Part shown: in pieces, positions 48,201 through 56,301 of the stretch
How the letters are laid out: each line of letters opens with the position of its first letter
How positions within the stretch are numbered: position 1 is the first letter of the stretch
Assembly: GCF_011378905.1 (NCBI RefSeq)
Contig: NZ_WTPY01000003.1
Coordinates: 124,001-188,000, forward strand
Direction of reading: 5' to 3'
DNA length: 64,000 nt
From: Paraglaciecola sp. 20A4
GTDB lineage: Bacteria; Pseudomonadota; Gammaproteobacteria; Enterobacterales; Alteromonadaceae
Program-made: the position numbers and the translations under genes
The notes under the pieces: model-generated
Seen by the model: only the letters and a program-made list of their open reading frames with translations
Databases searched by the model: none
Told to the model about the DNA's origin: nothing

Positions 48201-49125
48201 TTTCTTTGGCATCGTCAGCTCCATCATAGATTAGAATATCGCCTTCAGATAAACTATTCGTTAGCTTCAAAAACTCTATTATTAAGCGAGATTTTCCCAA
48301 ACCAGATAACCCAGTTAGCCGAACAAAGGGGGCGTCGCCACTTAATCCACTCTGTAATGCTTTTAAGTTCTTTTCTGTTTTTGAATCTTGTACATAATTT
48401 AAATCATGGTGACGATCAAATTTGAACCATTCTTTATAAGTAGAAGATGTTTTATTTTTATACTTAGTAAGCACATTTTTTCTTTCAATAAAGTCTCTAA
48501 GTAACTTGAAAGAAAGACTATTTTCATCTTTTGGTTTAACTATGTTTATATGGCCTGCATCAATATTGGTTTCTACATCATGATTTCTAAATATACTTTT
48601 TGCACTATTTGAGGTGACAATCGCGTCCTTCCCACCAATAACAGACATGATTTCTAACCTGGAATCTAAACTAGTATAAGACCATTGGTCATTTAACAGC
48701 TCTACGAAATTTCCATCTTTATCCAATGCTTTTAATTTACTGCATCTTAAAGGCAAGTTGGATAGTAACTTCGCAAAGCCACTACCATCATGTGGTACGG
48801 CAAAAAAAGCTACTTTAGTAATATTATGTTGGACTTTTTTAAGTTCAAGATTAACTAATAGTTGCCTGATTACTAATCCACCTAAACTGTGCCCAACTAA
48901 AATCAAGTCATCAACATCAAAGCATTTATTGGCTTTAAGTTCGGAAAACAAACCTTCTGCTAACTGATGAACACTAGTGCTATTACCTACAATAGGAAGA
49001 TACCAACTATCAAAGCCATATAAAGCGACTTCACAATCAATAGTATTTTCCAATAGCTCAGGGAACTTACCCCATGTATTTTTACCACCATAAAAACCAT
49101 GTATAAATACTAGCTTTTGACTCAT
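45238..49125 (-). CDS. Alpha/beta-hydrolase fused to STAND (NACHT-like) NTPase, putative defence protein
   Basis: 1295 aa, intact. Residues 1-210 form an alpha/beta-hydrolase (PGAP1/DUF676-like lipase) fold: FIHGFYGGKNTW (oxyanion region), nucleophile Ser80 in VGHSLGGLV, probable acid Asp167 (GGKDAIV) and His192 (AGHINIV). Residues about 255-480 form a P-loop NTPase with Walker A LSGLGKSR (273-280), a Walker B-like GLVIVET (323-329), then winged-helix-like helices. The remaining about 800 residues are helical, with no clear repeat, as in STAND sensors. No membrane segments. It starts 8 nt after the hsdS fragment (AAGGACATAT before ATG) and stops 1 nt before the hsdR start, so it was part of the restriction operon. 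Bacterial NLR-like defence is inferred; the activating signal and lipid or ester substrate are unknown. Confidence 0.8.
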   Translation of the reverse strand: MSQKLVFIHGFYGGKNTWGKFPELLENTIDCEVALYGFDSWYLPIVGNSTSVHQLAEGLFSELKANKCFDVDDLILVGHSLGGLVIRQLLVNLELKKVQHNITKVAFFAVPHDGSGFAKLLSNLPLRCSKLKALDKDGNFVELLNDQWSYTSLDSRLEIMSVIGGKDAIVTSNSAKSIFRNHDVETNIDAGHINIVKPKDENSLSFKLLRDFIERKNVLTKYKNKTSSTYKEWFKFDRHHDLNYVQDSKTEKNLKALQSGLSGDAPFVRLTGLSGLGKSRLIIEFLKLTNSLSEGDILIYDGADDAKEILNSLQSAVTDCVCGLVIVETCSISLHENIRKIIDKQNRLKVITLNFYHDAVNDCIQIKIDKLEQDQITQLLTQNLPDLKEFEISRLARFIEGFPLLADMLIKQIRENGNFDTNFTEHDLVEKLINGDGKLTDKHREILKVLSLFDYIQCEKNKAQDLNLEAKFINEIAGSEQVDFEQLITTFTQKELINRTGRYARVVPKPLALNLAMEWWTSSLFDRQSHLINELPESMLESFCKQITFLDSSLNVQDFVEKFCEGDSPFGQAELLLSKQGSRLFRALVEVNPQVTSDLLFRILNRLSDDDIINIDGDVRRNLVWALEMLVFHRTYFEKTSWCLFKLAQFENESYGNNSLGQFSQLFRWQLSGTEADFTQRLTILDKALALNIESADIVVIEAIKTAISTYGGTRTIGAEFQGTKPELKEWIPQKYQEIYDYWQSLFDILLEIIKRGSLVEQVKAAFGHEIRGLTNYKQFQQLDVFIKEVIKLTDKYWPDAAQSITHALHYDAKGMEPEQLEFLKSWEKLLSPDEDSLEEKLKLIVLNPSREHVKGEDGHYIDMAAEDAKKLSIDLKNNHVELVQYFELLMTFPEQKQSWIFAKHLVLVSDCFDLLLEELFNYFRKTTNLYTQFFAGFLSGIYVKNINRWREAIELIGEDEHLIQYYPSAICTGKIEPPHLDRLLKLIKTNQLPSSSASILGHGRVTEHITEHEIAQFCMSLSEVDQTAVWVALDNINMYSHGRKDIDFIVLTPVLVHLVLNVSFTKEDKTRHSDSYHWLKSVEWLLQTENEDFALKLCLYLVDQVGNHDVNYSDLWDYLGNGFYKAFELHGNYIWPKIADIFIDGKTIKPYRLIELLGSGKSYKKRDNSIFDILDQDIIINWCQDEIALLIVGRAISMFITNGEDRIINPLMIPLLSEFSDNEAFLNEISANFSSRSSSGSLVPYLEADKDLIQPLIEYQNPQVKNWATSTVEYIDNQIKYEIKQEAEEDMLRG

Positions 49126-49133
49126 ATATGTCC

Positions 49134-49616
49134 TTATAACTCAATTTGACCTGATATTAATTTAGGTAACAGCATGTCACGCTGTTTCTTAAGATTTTCA
49201 TTTCTAGCAATTAAATTCCAGCATTGCTTAACAATTAATTCAACGGTGTTATTCCATTCATCCATAATATTTTGAGGTGGTATGAATATTTTAAATTTCC
49301 TAACATATTTTAGAATAATTCTAGGAATTGCAGCACCGGAGACACTGTTTTTAATTCGTTCTTTTACAAAAGAGCTTCTTAAGCAGTACGCAAGCCAATG
49401 AGGTATTACTTTTTCATTCGGACGAATAATTGCGATAGATAATAACAGTGCAACCTCAAGATCTTTTTGAACAACAAAAGTGTATTTCAAATAACTACCA
49501 TCTTTTGCAACTAAGATATCATTAGCTTTTACTACAGAATCCTGTCGTTTTAATTCTTGATAATCATCAATAGAAATTTGACGACATTTAGCTATATTTA
49601 TCCCAAAATCATGCAT
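49134..49616 (-). pseudogene. hsdS: hsdS, type I specificity subunit, C-terminal fragment
   Basis: 160 aa with AAAGGA upstream, so it may still be translated. It covers one target-recognition domain plus the following conserved helix: VKANDILVAKDGS, IPRIILKYVRKFKIFIPP, and the classic terminal KKQRDMLLPKLISGQIEL. A complete HsdS has two such halves (about 400 aa); the first half is missing and no hsdM is found. It begins 20 nt after zorD. Half-size S subunits can dimerise in some systems, but with hsdM absent this is most simply a remnant. Confidence 0.8.
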
Positions 49617-49636
49617 GTCTTTCCTTTACCAAACCG

Positions 49637-52483
49637 CTAATTATTAACAGTCTGGGTATATAAATCATTGAAATCAGAGTCTGTAACCGTGCCAGGTAAT
49701 AGTGCGTTTAGACTCAAATTACGTTTTTTGTTTAATAATCTGTTTAAATTGGCGTCAAAAGAATGCTCACCATATTTAGGATGTATCGCTATGGGGATAT
49801 ATACATGAACAGCCTTCTTTTGCCCTATTCTGAATGCCCTGTCGGTGCTTTGATCTTCTACCGCAGGATTCCACCACCTAGTTAGGTGAATGACATGGTT
49901 AGCAGCCGTTATGGTTAACCCTACCCCACCTGCTTTTGGTGAAAGTAACATCACGTCAAACTTGCCCATTTCACCTTTTTGAAATTCATCGACATATTTT
50001 TTTCTAGTATTTCCGTCTACTTGCCCATTAATTCTAAAAGGGCGTTTATCAAGTTGATAACGCTGTTGTAGATAACCTGATAAGTATTCTTGTACATTAA
50101 TGGTTTCGCAGAATACTAGGGCTTTTTCGCCTTTGCTTGCTACATCATCTAGTATCTCAATGAGCGCCGTTAAACGTGCTGAACGTTTGATAACACCATC
50201 GTTAATACCGCTGCCATCAAAGTCTTCTGCGACAAGGGATACCTTTCTGATTTTTTGAATAAATTTAAGTACCGCCCCTGCTTTACCTTTTTCAAGTTGG
50301 ACTTCTTGCACTATGTTTTCATATTCTTGAGCTTGCAGCTCTGGCATCACCACAGTGACTTCCTTGATGATTTTTTCTGGTAGTCCTTTGATATGATCAA
50401 CTTTCATACGGCGTAACATCAGTGGAGGCGTGCTTTTTTCCACTAAAAGTGTTTTTAGCCGCTGTGCTTCAACGGGATCAGCCTCTGCTGGCTTTGCGTA
50501 TTCAGAGTGAAATCGACTTAAAGAACCAAATAACCCAGGTTGTGCTGTATCAACAATACACCACAGGTCAGCCAACTCGTTTTCTACAGGTGTACCTGTC
50601 AACATTAAGGTAAAGTCAGAGGATAACGACTTTGCCATTTCAGTTACTCGTGACACTGGATTTTTGATTTTTTGTGCTTCATCAAAAATGGTTATTCCCC
50701 AGTCAATTGACAGGAAATATTTAATTTTATCTCTTAGCGTTTCGTATGTAGTTAACACCCAATCTGCATGGCTTAAAATATCGTTTCTTTCTACTACATT
50801 TAGATCTTTTAGTTGCCGGATATTAGGACCATATGCTTCGAATAGCTGGCCAACACCTGGCTCATGTAAATGTATTTTGGCCTCGTCTTGCCAGTTTTTT
50901 AATAGACCAGATGGGGCAACAATTAAAAAGGGTTTATTTGGGTATTCGTTGTTATTCATTAGCTGCTTTACGCTAGCCATAAACGTCAAAGACTGAATGG
51001 TTTTACCTAATCCCATATCATCGGCTAATAATGCTCCTACAGAGCCAGATTGCCAGTGATTAGCCAACCAGGCCAAACCAAATTTTTGATGGTCGTAAAG
51101 ATCAATTGTTTTCAGGCGTTCTGGTATTTGATCAACATTTGGTCGAGGTTTATTTTTAAGAATTTCAAATTCAACGTCCTCGATATTATCTTTTAAAATA
51201 GGCGCCTGTACTGCTAAAGAAAAACCTGCTGCTTCGCCACTTTCTTCAAACGGTTTAAGCATCTTGATCAAAAGGTTTTTAACTTCCAACGTCACCGGAA
51301 CGACTTGATTGTTAAAAGTTAGTTGTGGGTCTTCTTGATCAAGGGCCGTTTTAATCAGTTCCAATAATTCTTTCATTTCACTAACAGTGAAATTCACCAT
51401 CATGTCGTCTATTGGGAAAAACAATCTGGCGTTGTCATCAGGAACCCAATCTCCATCACGCTTAACAACGTATGCGCATAACTTAGGCTCCCAAACACCA
51501 ATCTGTTCAATTCGTTGGCTGATAAATTCGGGGGTTTCAACAAATATTGAATCTAACTCTTCAGGTACATTTTCTTGTTCAAGTTTTTCATTAATATACT
51601 GATGTGGATTGGCTAAGAACGCTAAACGCTGTTCTGGAGGGCCGCTTTGATATTGTTTTACTACGTCTAATACTTTTTGCACTCTATCAGGCAAAACCAC
51701 ATAGGTGCCATTGCCAATGGCGTAATTACTTCTGACTGAACTCCCTGTTTTAAATTGATCTTCAAATTCTCTTTGTTTTGCTTTTGGTATGGCATATTCA
51801 ACATCAGATTGACCTTGTACGTCCCACGCCTTTTCAGAACTCGGTTTTATTAGTAGAGGGTTAAATACCCCATGATCTTTAATATCGAGGGTAATTCGGT
51901 CTGCTCGGCATATGGTAATTGCGCTTAGACGCCCTTCTACTACTGAGTCTTCGGGTAATAATTCTTGAACTTCGCCCCATCGAACAAATCGTTCATCCAT
52001 GTCATGTGCAGGTACTGAATTAAAATATTCAATACGTTGAATAATGCTAAAAATAGGGTCGAGTATAAGCTGTTGCTCGTTACCAATTTGTAGTATTGCA
52101 CCGTTTAATTTTGCTCCTAAATAAGGTCGGCCTTCTGGCTTTAACAATCGATAATTAAGTTTAAAACTTGGTTTACTGATTAGCCCTTCTGCACTGATTT
52201 TTAATCTAGCTTGACTGACTTGTGGCAAACCAAGTTGTTTTACTTCAATTTCTGTAAGAGTAGCGATAAACGGATCTGAACAAATAATCTTGTCATCAAA
52301 GACTTTAGGTTGGGAAACGTCATCAGTGACACGAAACAATGCGTCAACTAAAACTTGATTATTGCCGTTGGTAATTGCATAACGTCCCCAGCTATTAGGT
52401 GGCAGATAATTACCATCATGCTCAACCCTAAACTCAAACCCTTTTTCAATTCGAGACCAATACAAGGTGGCTTTGTTAGTCAT
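49637..52483 (-). CDS. zorD: ZorD, SNF2-type helicase of the type I Zorya system
   Basis: 948 aa. Residues 1 to about 440 are the N-terminal region typical of ZorD; the SNF2 core follows: Walker A LADDMGLGKTIQS (about 485-497), DEAQKIKNP (about 600), TGTPVENELADLW, then the helicase C-terminal half with LMLLSPKAGGVGLTITAANHVIH and WNPAVEDQSTDRAFRIGQKKAVHVY. In the E. coli type I system, ZorD is an ATP-driven DNA-acting helicase/nuclease effector, recruited after ZorAB senses phage. The start overlaps the zorC stop by 8 nt. It appears somewhat shorter than the E. coli protein (about 1080 aa, from memory), and I see no separate C-terminal nuclease domain. Confidence 0.9.
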   Translation of the reverse strand: MTNKATLYWSRIEKGFEFRVEHDGNYLPPNSWGRYAITNGNNQVLVDALFRVTDDVSQPKVFDDKIICSDPFIATLTEIEVKQLGLPQVSQARLKISAEGLISKPSFKLNYRLLKPEGRPYLGAKLNGAILQIGNEQQLILDPIFSIIQRIEYFNSVPAHDMDERFVRWGEVQELLPEDSVVEGRLSAITICRADRITLDIKDHGVFNPLLIKPSSEKAWDVQGQSDVEYAIPKAKQREFEDQFKTGSSVRSNYAIGNGTYVVLPDRVQKVLDVVKQYQSGPPEQRLAFLANPHQYINEKLEQENVPEELDSIFVETPEFISQRIEQIGVWEPKLCAYVVKRDGDWVPDDNARLFFPIDDMMVNFTVSEMKELLELIKTALDQEDPQLTFNNQVVPVTLEVKNLLIKMLKPFEESGEAAGFSLAVQAPILKDNIEDVEFEILKNKPRPNVDQIPERLKTIDLYDHQKFGLAWLANHWQSGSVGALLADDMGLGKTIQSLTFMASVKQLMNNNEYPNKPFLIVAPSGLLKNWQDEAKIHLHEPGVGQLFEAYGPNIRQLKDLNVVERNDILSHADWVLTTYETLRDKIKYFLSIDWGITIFDEAQKIKNPVSRVTEMAKSLSSDFTLMLTGTPVENELADLWCIVDTAQPGLFGSLSRFHSEYAKPAEADPVEAQRLKTLLVEKSTPPLMLRRMKVDHIKGLPEKIIKEVTVVMPELQAQEYENIVQEVQLEKGKAGAVLKFIQKIRKVSLVAEDFDGSGINDGVIKRSARLTALIEILDDVASKGEKALVFCETINVQEYLSGYLQQRYQLDKRPFRINGQVDGNTRKKYVDEFQKGEMGKFDVMLLSPKAGGVGLTITAANHVIHLTRWWNPAVEDQSTDRAFRIGQKKAVHVYIPIAIHPKYGEHSFDANLNRLLNKKRNLSLNALLPGTVTDSDFNDLYTQTVNN

Positions 52484-53873
52484 TCATGTAATCCCTTTCT
52501 GTCACTCTAAATCCAGTTAAATCACGAATGTGGCCGGACAGTTTTTGTTGCCAGCCTCCTTGTATATTTCCGTGATGGGCACCTGTATGGTCACTGTTTA
52601 GTATCACATCGTCTCGGCTGTAGTGTTTAGAATAAAACGTTGGGGCGAACTGTGGTGAGTTCCATACGCGATAGCTACCTGAATGGCTCCATTCGGTAAC
52701 GATAAGATCACCAATTTTCATTATGAGTACACTATGTTTGGAATCGCCACCAGATAAAGAAGCGTAGTTGTGTCTACCCTTAATAAAATTGGGGGCCTGT
52801 TCAAATGATTTAACACCCAAAGCAAACCATGCCTCTTCGATATATCCTTTTTTAAGATAGGCATTCCAAAATCTTTTACGGTATTTCCAATGTCGATCTG
52901 CATCTGATTGATCTGCAACGTGGCTAAGGAGATTGAAAAAATCCTCCATGGTTTTTTCAACTAACCAGCTTTGGAAAACTCTAATGGCTTCATCATCAAC
53001 ACCATGCCAACCTGTAAGCTCGACTCTTGGGTCGCCAAAGTGTGTGAGAAAGAATGTTTTTAGTGAATCTTTTACATCCGTTCTCAATTCGATACTGCCT
53101 GATGCAATCAGTATCGAATTCGCTATTTCAATTCTAAATTCGGGGTATGTTAGCTTTCCATTCAATTCAGCGAATTTAACCAATTTTGCAATCATATTCA
53201 TTTGCTTGTCGGATGGGATGTTATCGATAAAGCTCTGAAAATTTTCGAGATACTCACTGAGCACTTTGACAGTAAATTTACTTGCACTTAATCCTTCAAG
53301 TAACCCTCTTGTTCTTAATTCGGAGCCTACATTACCCGTTACAGCTATATTCTGTGAAATGACTATATGAGCGTTTGAATCGAGCGTTTGTCGGCCTAAT
53401 ATCTCTGCACTTACTCGGAACACTTTTCTGTTATTACTTTCCTTAAATAGCGATTTAATATGACTTTGCAGTTCTACTATATATTTTTGTTCAAAAGGAT
53501 ACAAAACGAGATAGGCATTATAAAAAGCAAGCACAAACCTATAGTTGTCTACATTTTGTGTGAGTTTTTTATAAAAAGCCCAAAAGCGCCAGCGTTTAAT
53601 CAGTGCTTTTTCATCGTCAAATTGTTCGAATAACACCCAAGGAGAATGATAGATATCGTAACGAGATAAAGTAGTTAGATCTTTATTTTCAAACGCCAGT
53701 TTAAGACGTTTATATATCTGTAAAAGTGTGGTTCTTGTTGGAACAACTAAATCATTCTCGATAGATACCTTGGTAATATCATTAGAGGCTTTTATCAACA
53801 AAGATTCACTGATTACAGGAGGGGTACTCCAGCTTTCTATTTCTAGTGATCTTAGCGCTGCTTTTGCAAACAT
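52476..53873 (-). CDS. zorC: ZorC, DNA-interacting component of type I Zorya
   Basis: 465 aa soluble protein with the EH-signature-type C-terminus: WHGVDDEAIRVFQSWLVEKTMEDFF, the WRYR/FWNAYLKKGYIEEAWFALG segment, HSVLIMKIGDLIVTEWSHSGSYRVW and APTFYSKHYSRDDV. This is the ZorC family, found only in type I Zorya loci. Its first base is the last base of zorB and it overlaps zorD, so the three are translationally coupled. In published work ZorC binds DNA and acts with ZorD downstream of the membrane motor. Confidence 0.9.
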   Translation of the reverse strand: MFAKAALRSLEIESWSTPPVISESLLIKASNDITKVSIENDLVVPTRTTLLQIYKRLKLAFENKDLTTLSRYDIYHSPWVLFEQFDDEKALIKRWRFWAFYKKLTQNVDNYRFVLAFYNAYLVLYPFEQKYIVELQSHIKSLFKESNNRKVFRVSAEILGRQTLDSNAHIVISQNIAVTGNVGSELRTRGLLEGLSASKFTVKVLSEYLENFQSFIDNIPSDKQMNMIAKLVKFAELNGKLTYPEFRIEIANSILIASGSIELRTDVKDSLKTFFLTHFGDPRVELTGWHGVDDEAIRVFQSWLVEKTMEDFFNLLSHVADQSDADRHWKYRKRFWNAYLKKGYIEEAWFALGVKSFEQAPNFIKGRHNYASLSGGDSKHSVLIMKIGDLIVTEWSHSGSYRVWNSPQFAPTFYSKHYSRDDVILNSDHTGAHHGNIQGGWQQKLSGHIRDLTGFRVTERDYMND

Positions 53874-54655
53874 TATCTTCCTGCCTCACTACTGATGCTT
53901 TGTTGAACATCAGTTAATGACGGCGGTGTCATAATAAAGCGTAAGTCAATTCTTCTATTTGTAGGGTCTGACTGTGGATAAGAATAACTATGTCCCTCTA
54001 CGGGCCTACCTTCACCATAACCACTCACTGAAATGATGGGCTGTAAATTCGTATTTACTATCTGATTGAGAACAGTGTCGGGAACTAATGTTCGGTAAGC
54101 AGTAATGGCTCTTGCGGCTGATAGATCCCAATTATCTTCATATTTATAAGACTTCATGGGGACATTATCGGTATGACCCTCAATGAAGATTGAGTCTATT
54201 TTTCCTTGAAAGTGTTCAAAGCCTTCACAATTATGAAACGTAGGTGGATTACTTGCGTAACAAGGTATGATGGCATCTAAAACGCGCCCAATTACTTTAA
54301 GATTTGATTCATTTTTTTCATCCAATGAAGCTCTCGCCGTTTCGAATTGAATTGCGTTTTCAGTTAATCTTAGGACACCATGCTCTGCGTCTATTTCTAC
54401 AACAATATTTTGATCTTCTAGCTTTTGTTTAAGAAGCAGTAACAATTCACTCCTTGACTGATCAGTATTGGTAAACCTTTTCACTATCTCTTTTTGGGTT
54501 TGGGTAATTTCCTTTTGCTTTTGTATCGCGTCTTGGAAATTAATGATGAAGGCTACCAGGGTAATGATAAAAATAAACAACAACCCAGACATCATGTCGC
54601 TTACTGAAATCAGATAGCCTGCCCCTTCATCCTCTAATAAATTGTGTTCGCTCAT
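53873..54655 (-). CDS. zorB: ZorB, MotB/OmpA-like stator component of Zorya
   Basis: 260 aa. One N-terminal membrane helix (residues about 22-41, MSGLLFIFIITLVAFIIN) preceded by Asp20 in SVSDMMSG, the position of the ion-binding Asp in MotB-like subunits. Short coiled-coil linker (about 42-75), then an OmpA-like peptidoglycan-binding domain: IFIEGHTDNVPM, NWDLSAARAITAYR, VSGYGEGRPV, NRRIDLRF. With ZorA it forms the proton- or sodium-driven rotary motor anchored to peptidoglycan. It starts 11 nt after zorA. Confidence 0.93.
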   Translation of the reverse strand: MSEHNLLEDEGAGYLISVSDMMSGLLFIFIITLVAFIINFQDAIQKQKEITQTQKEIVKRFTNTDQSRSELLLLLKQKLEDQNIVVEIDAEHGVLRLTENAIQFETARASLDEKNESNLKVIGRVLDAIIPCYASNPPTFHNCEGFEHFQGKIDSIFIEGHTDNVPMKSYKYEDNWDLSAARAITAYRTLVPDTVLNQIVNTNLQPIISVSGYGEGRPVEGHSYSYPQSDPTNRRIDLRFIMTPPSLTDVQQSISSEAGR

Positions 54656-54666
54656 TGCTTAATCCT

Positions 54667-56286
54667 TTATTGAATGGCTTCTTTTTTACCGAGAGTTTTA
54701 GCGGATGCTATTTTTTCAATAAACTGAACCCCATGCTTTTCTAAACCATCACCTAAAGATTCTATCGAACTACTGATTTCTTTTGAGGCGAAAGCCAATT
54801 CACTCACTACTTTGGCTGCATGTTTGTCTAATTCAATAAGGTATTCATTTGTAGAACGGGCATATTGAGACATGCCGTCATTTAAATTATTAAACATGTT
54901 GGCCAATGACTCATCAACAGTCGTGAATCTTTGTTGGTAGTCTTGCCAATTCTGCTTAATCTCATTTTGAGTTACGGCAATTAGCTCATGAGTTTTTTCA
55001 ATACTCTGACCTGTATTAACAAACTTCTCAGCGATGTTATTTGACTGTTCAATCAGCCCATTTTGTTTTTGAACTGTAGCACTCGCATTTTCTATAACAT
55101 CATTGGCCGTTTCTATGACATTACCCGCAGTAAAAACGGTTTCCTTAATTTTTTCGTATAGCTCAGTATTAGTTTCGTTTAGACCTTTTTGAGCCTCAAC
55201 AGCGCCACCAAGCTCACCACTTAGGTCATTAATTTTATTTGATGCGTTTTCAGCCACGTTGGTCATTTCGCCCATAATGAATGTGGCAGTTTCGTTCATC
55301 GATTTATGGCTTTCTGATAAGGCTACTAATTGTGCTTCTAGCTTATTGCTGATTTTTTCTATAGTTTCTGCCAATGACTTCATTTCTACACCAGCAGCAC
55401 CTGATATAGAGGCTGAAAACTCTTCCATTACTTTTTGGATGGTTTCATCATTTGCAGTTTTTTGATTTTCGGTCAATTCGTTAATTGCCGTTACAAGAGG
55501 TTCGGTTAACTGTTTTTGCATAATAACGGCTAAGTCATCCGCAAAGGACTCAAGAGCAAAAGACTGTTTTTTAGATTCTTGTAATACTTTGTTTGAAAGG
55601 CGTTCTGCCGAAAAATACTCTACACGTTCATCTATTTCTGATACGAATTTCTGACATAACTTGTCAAAATTATGGATTTTGTTTTTTTCTGCCCTAGAAA
55701 AAAATATCGATGATATCAAACCTGCAATAGATGTTAAAAACGCTAAAGAAGCACCTGATAATAGGATATTTAAAGCTTCTTTAGCTTTACCAATATCATC
55801 AGCACTTAAACCTGGAGCCGCAATGTATATCCCTGCAACTAAACCAACAAAAGTTCCTAAAATTCCCATACCAGTCAATATATTAGGCAAAGTATTGAAC
55901 CAACGCATATTGACTTTAGACCATAGGATATAGCGTTGGTTAAAATAGGTAGAGGTATGGTGGGTATTTAAAATTTTCCAATCTTCGTCTTCTATATCAA
56001 AGTCCAATTCAGGAATTAACAGCGTTTCATTAAACTCTCGCCAACTGTCACTTAAATACGTTGTTTTAGACATATAGTCGTCAAACTGGGTATCATAAAA
56101 ACTGCAAAAATCACCTTTTGAACGTCCTGATTTTCCTATTTTTTCATTAACTAGTTTGAATTCATTGATGATTGGGTCTATTTTTTTTGAAAAATTAAAA
56201 TACTCAAATATAGCAAAAGAAATAATTCCAATTAATACAAGAATCACTGTGTTGATATTAATGACTAACGAAGCTAAAAATTCCAT
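54667..56286 (-). CDS. zorA: ZorA, MotA-like motor component of Zorya
   Basis: 539 aa. Three membrane helices: residues about 8-28, 135-157 (MGILGTFVGLVAGIYIA, the MotA/ExbB-type signature) and 176-197 (SGASLAFLTSIAGLISSIFF). After about residue 230 a long soluble tail with coiled-coil character runs to the end (Glu/Asn/Lys-rich heptads). This cytoplasmic tail transmits the signal in Zorya. E. coli type I ZorA is about 730 aa (from memory), so this tail is shorter. RBS AAGGGAAAAAG. Starts 15 nt after the regulator's stop. Confidence 0.93.
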   Translation of the reverse strand: MEFLASLVININTVILVLIGIISFAIFEYFNFSKKIDPIINEFKLVNEKIGKSGRSKGDFCSFYDTQFDDYMSKTTYLSDSWREFNETLLIPELDFDIEDEDWKILNTHHTSTYFNQRYILWSKVNMRWFNTLPNILTGMGILGTFVGLVAGIYIAAPGLSADDIGKAKEALNILLSGASLAFLTSIAGLISSIFFSRAEKNKIHNFDKLCQKFVSEIDERVEYFSAERLSNKVLQESKKQSFALESFADDLAVIMQKQLTEPLVTAINELTENQKTANDETIQKVMEEFSASISGAAGVEMKSLAETIEKISNKLEAQLVALSESHKSMNETATFIMGEMTNVAENASNKINDLSGELGGAVEAQKGLNETNTELYEKIKETVFTAGNVIETANDVIENASATVQKQNGLIEQSNNIAEKFVNTGQSIEKTHELIAVTQNEIKQNWQDYQQRFTTVDESLANMFNNLNDGMSQYARSTNEYLIELDKHAAKVVSELAFASKEISSSIESLGDGLEKHGVQFIEKIASAKTLGKKEAIQ

Positions 56287-56301
56287 CTTTTTCCCTTTTT
56301 A

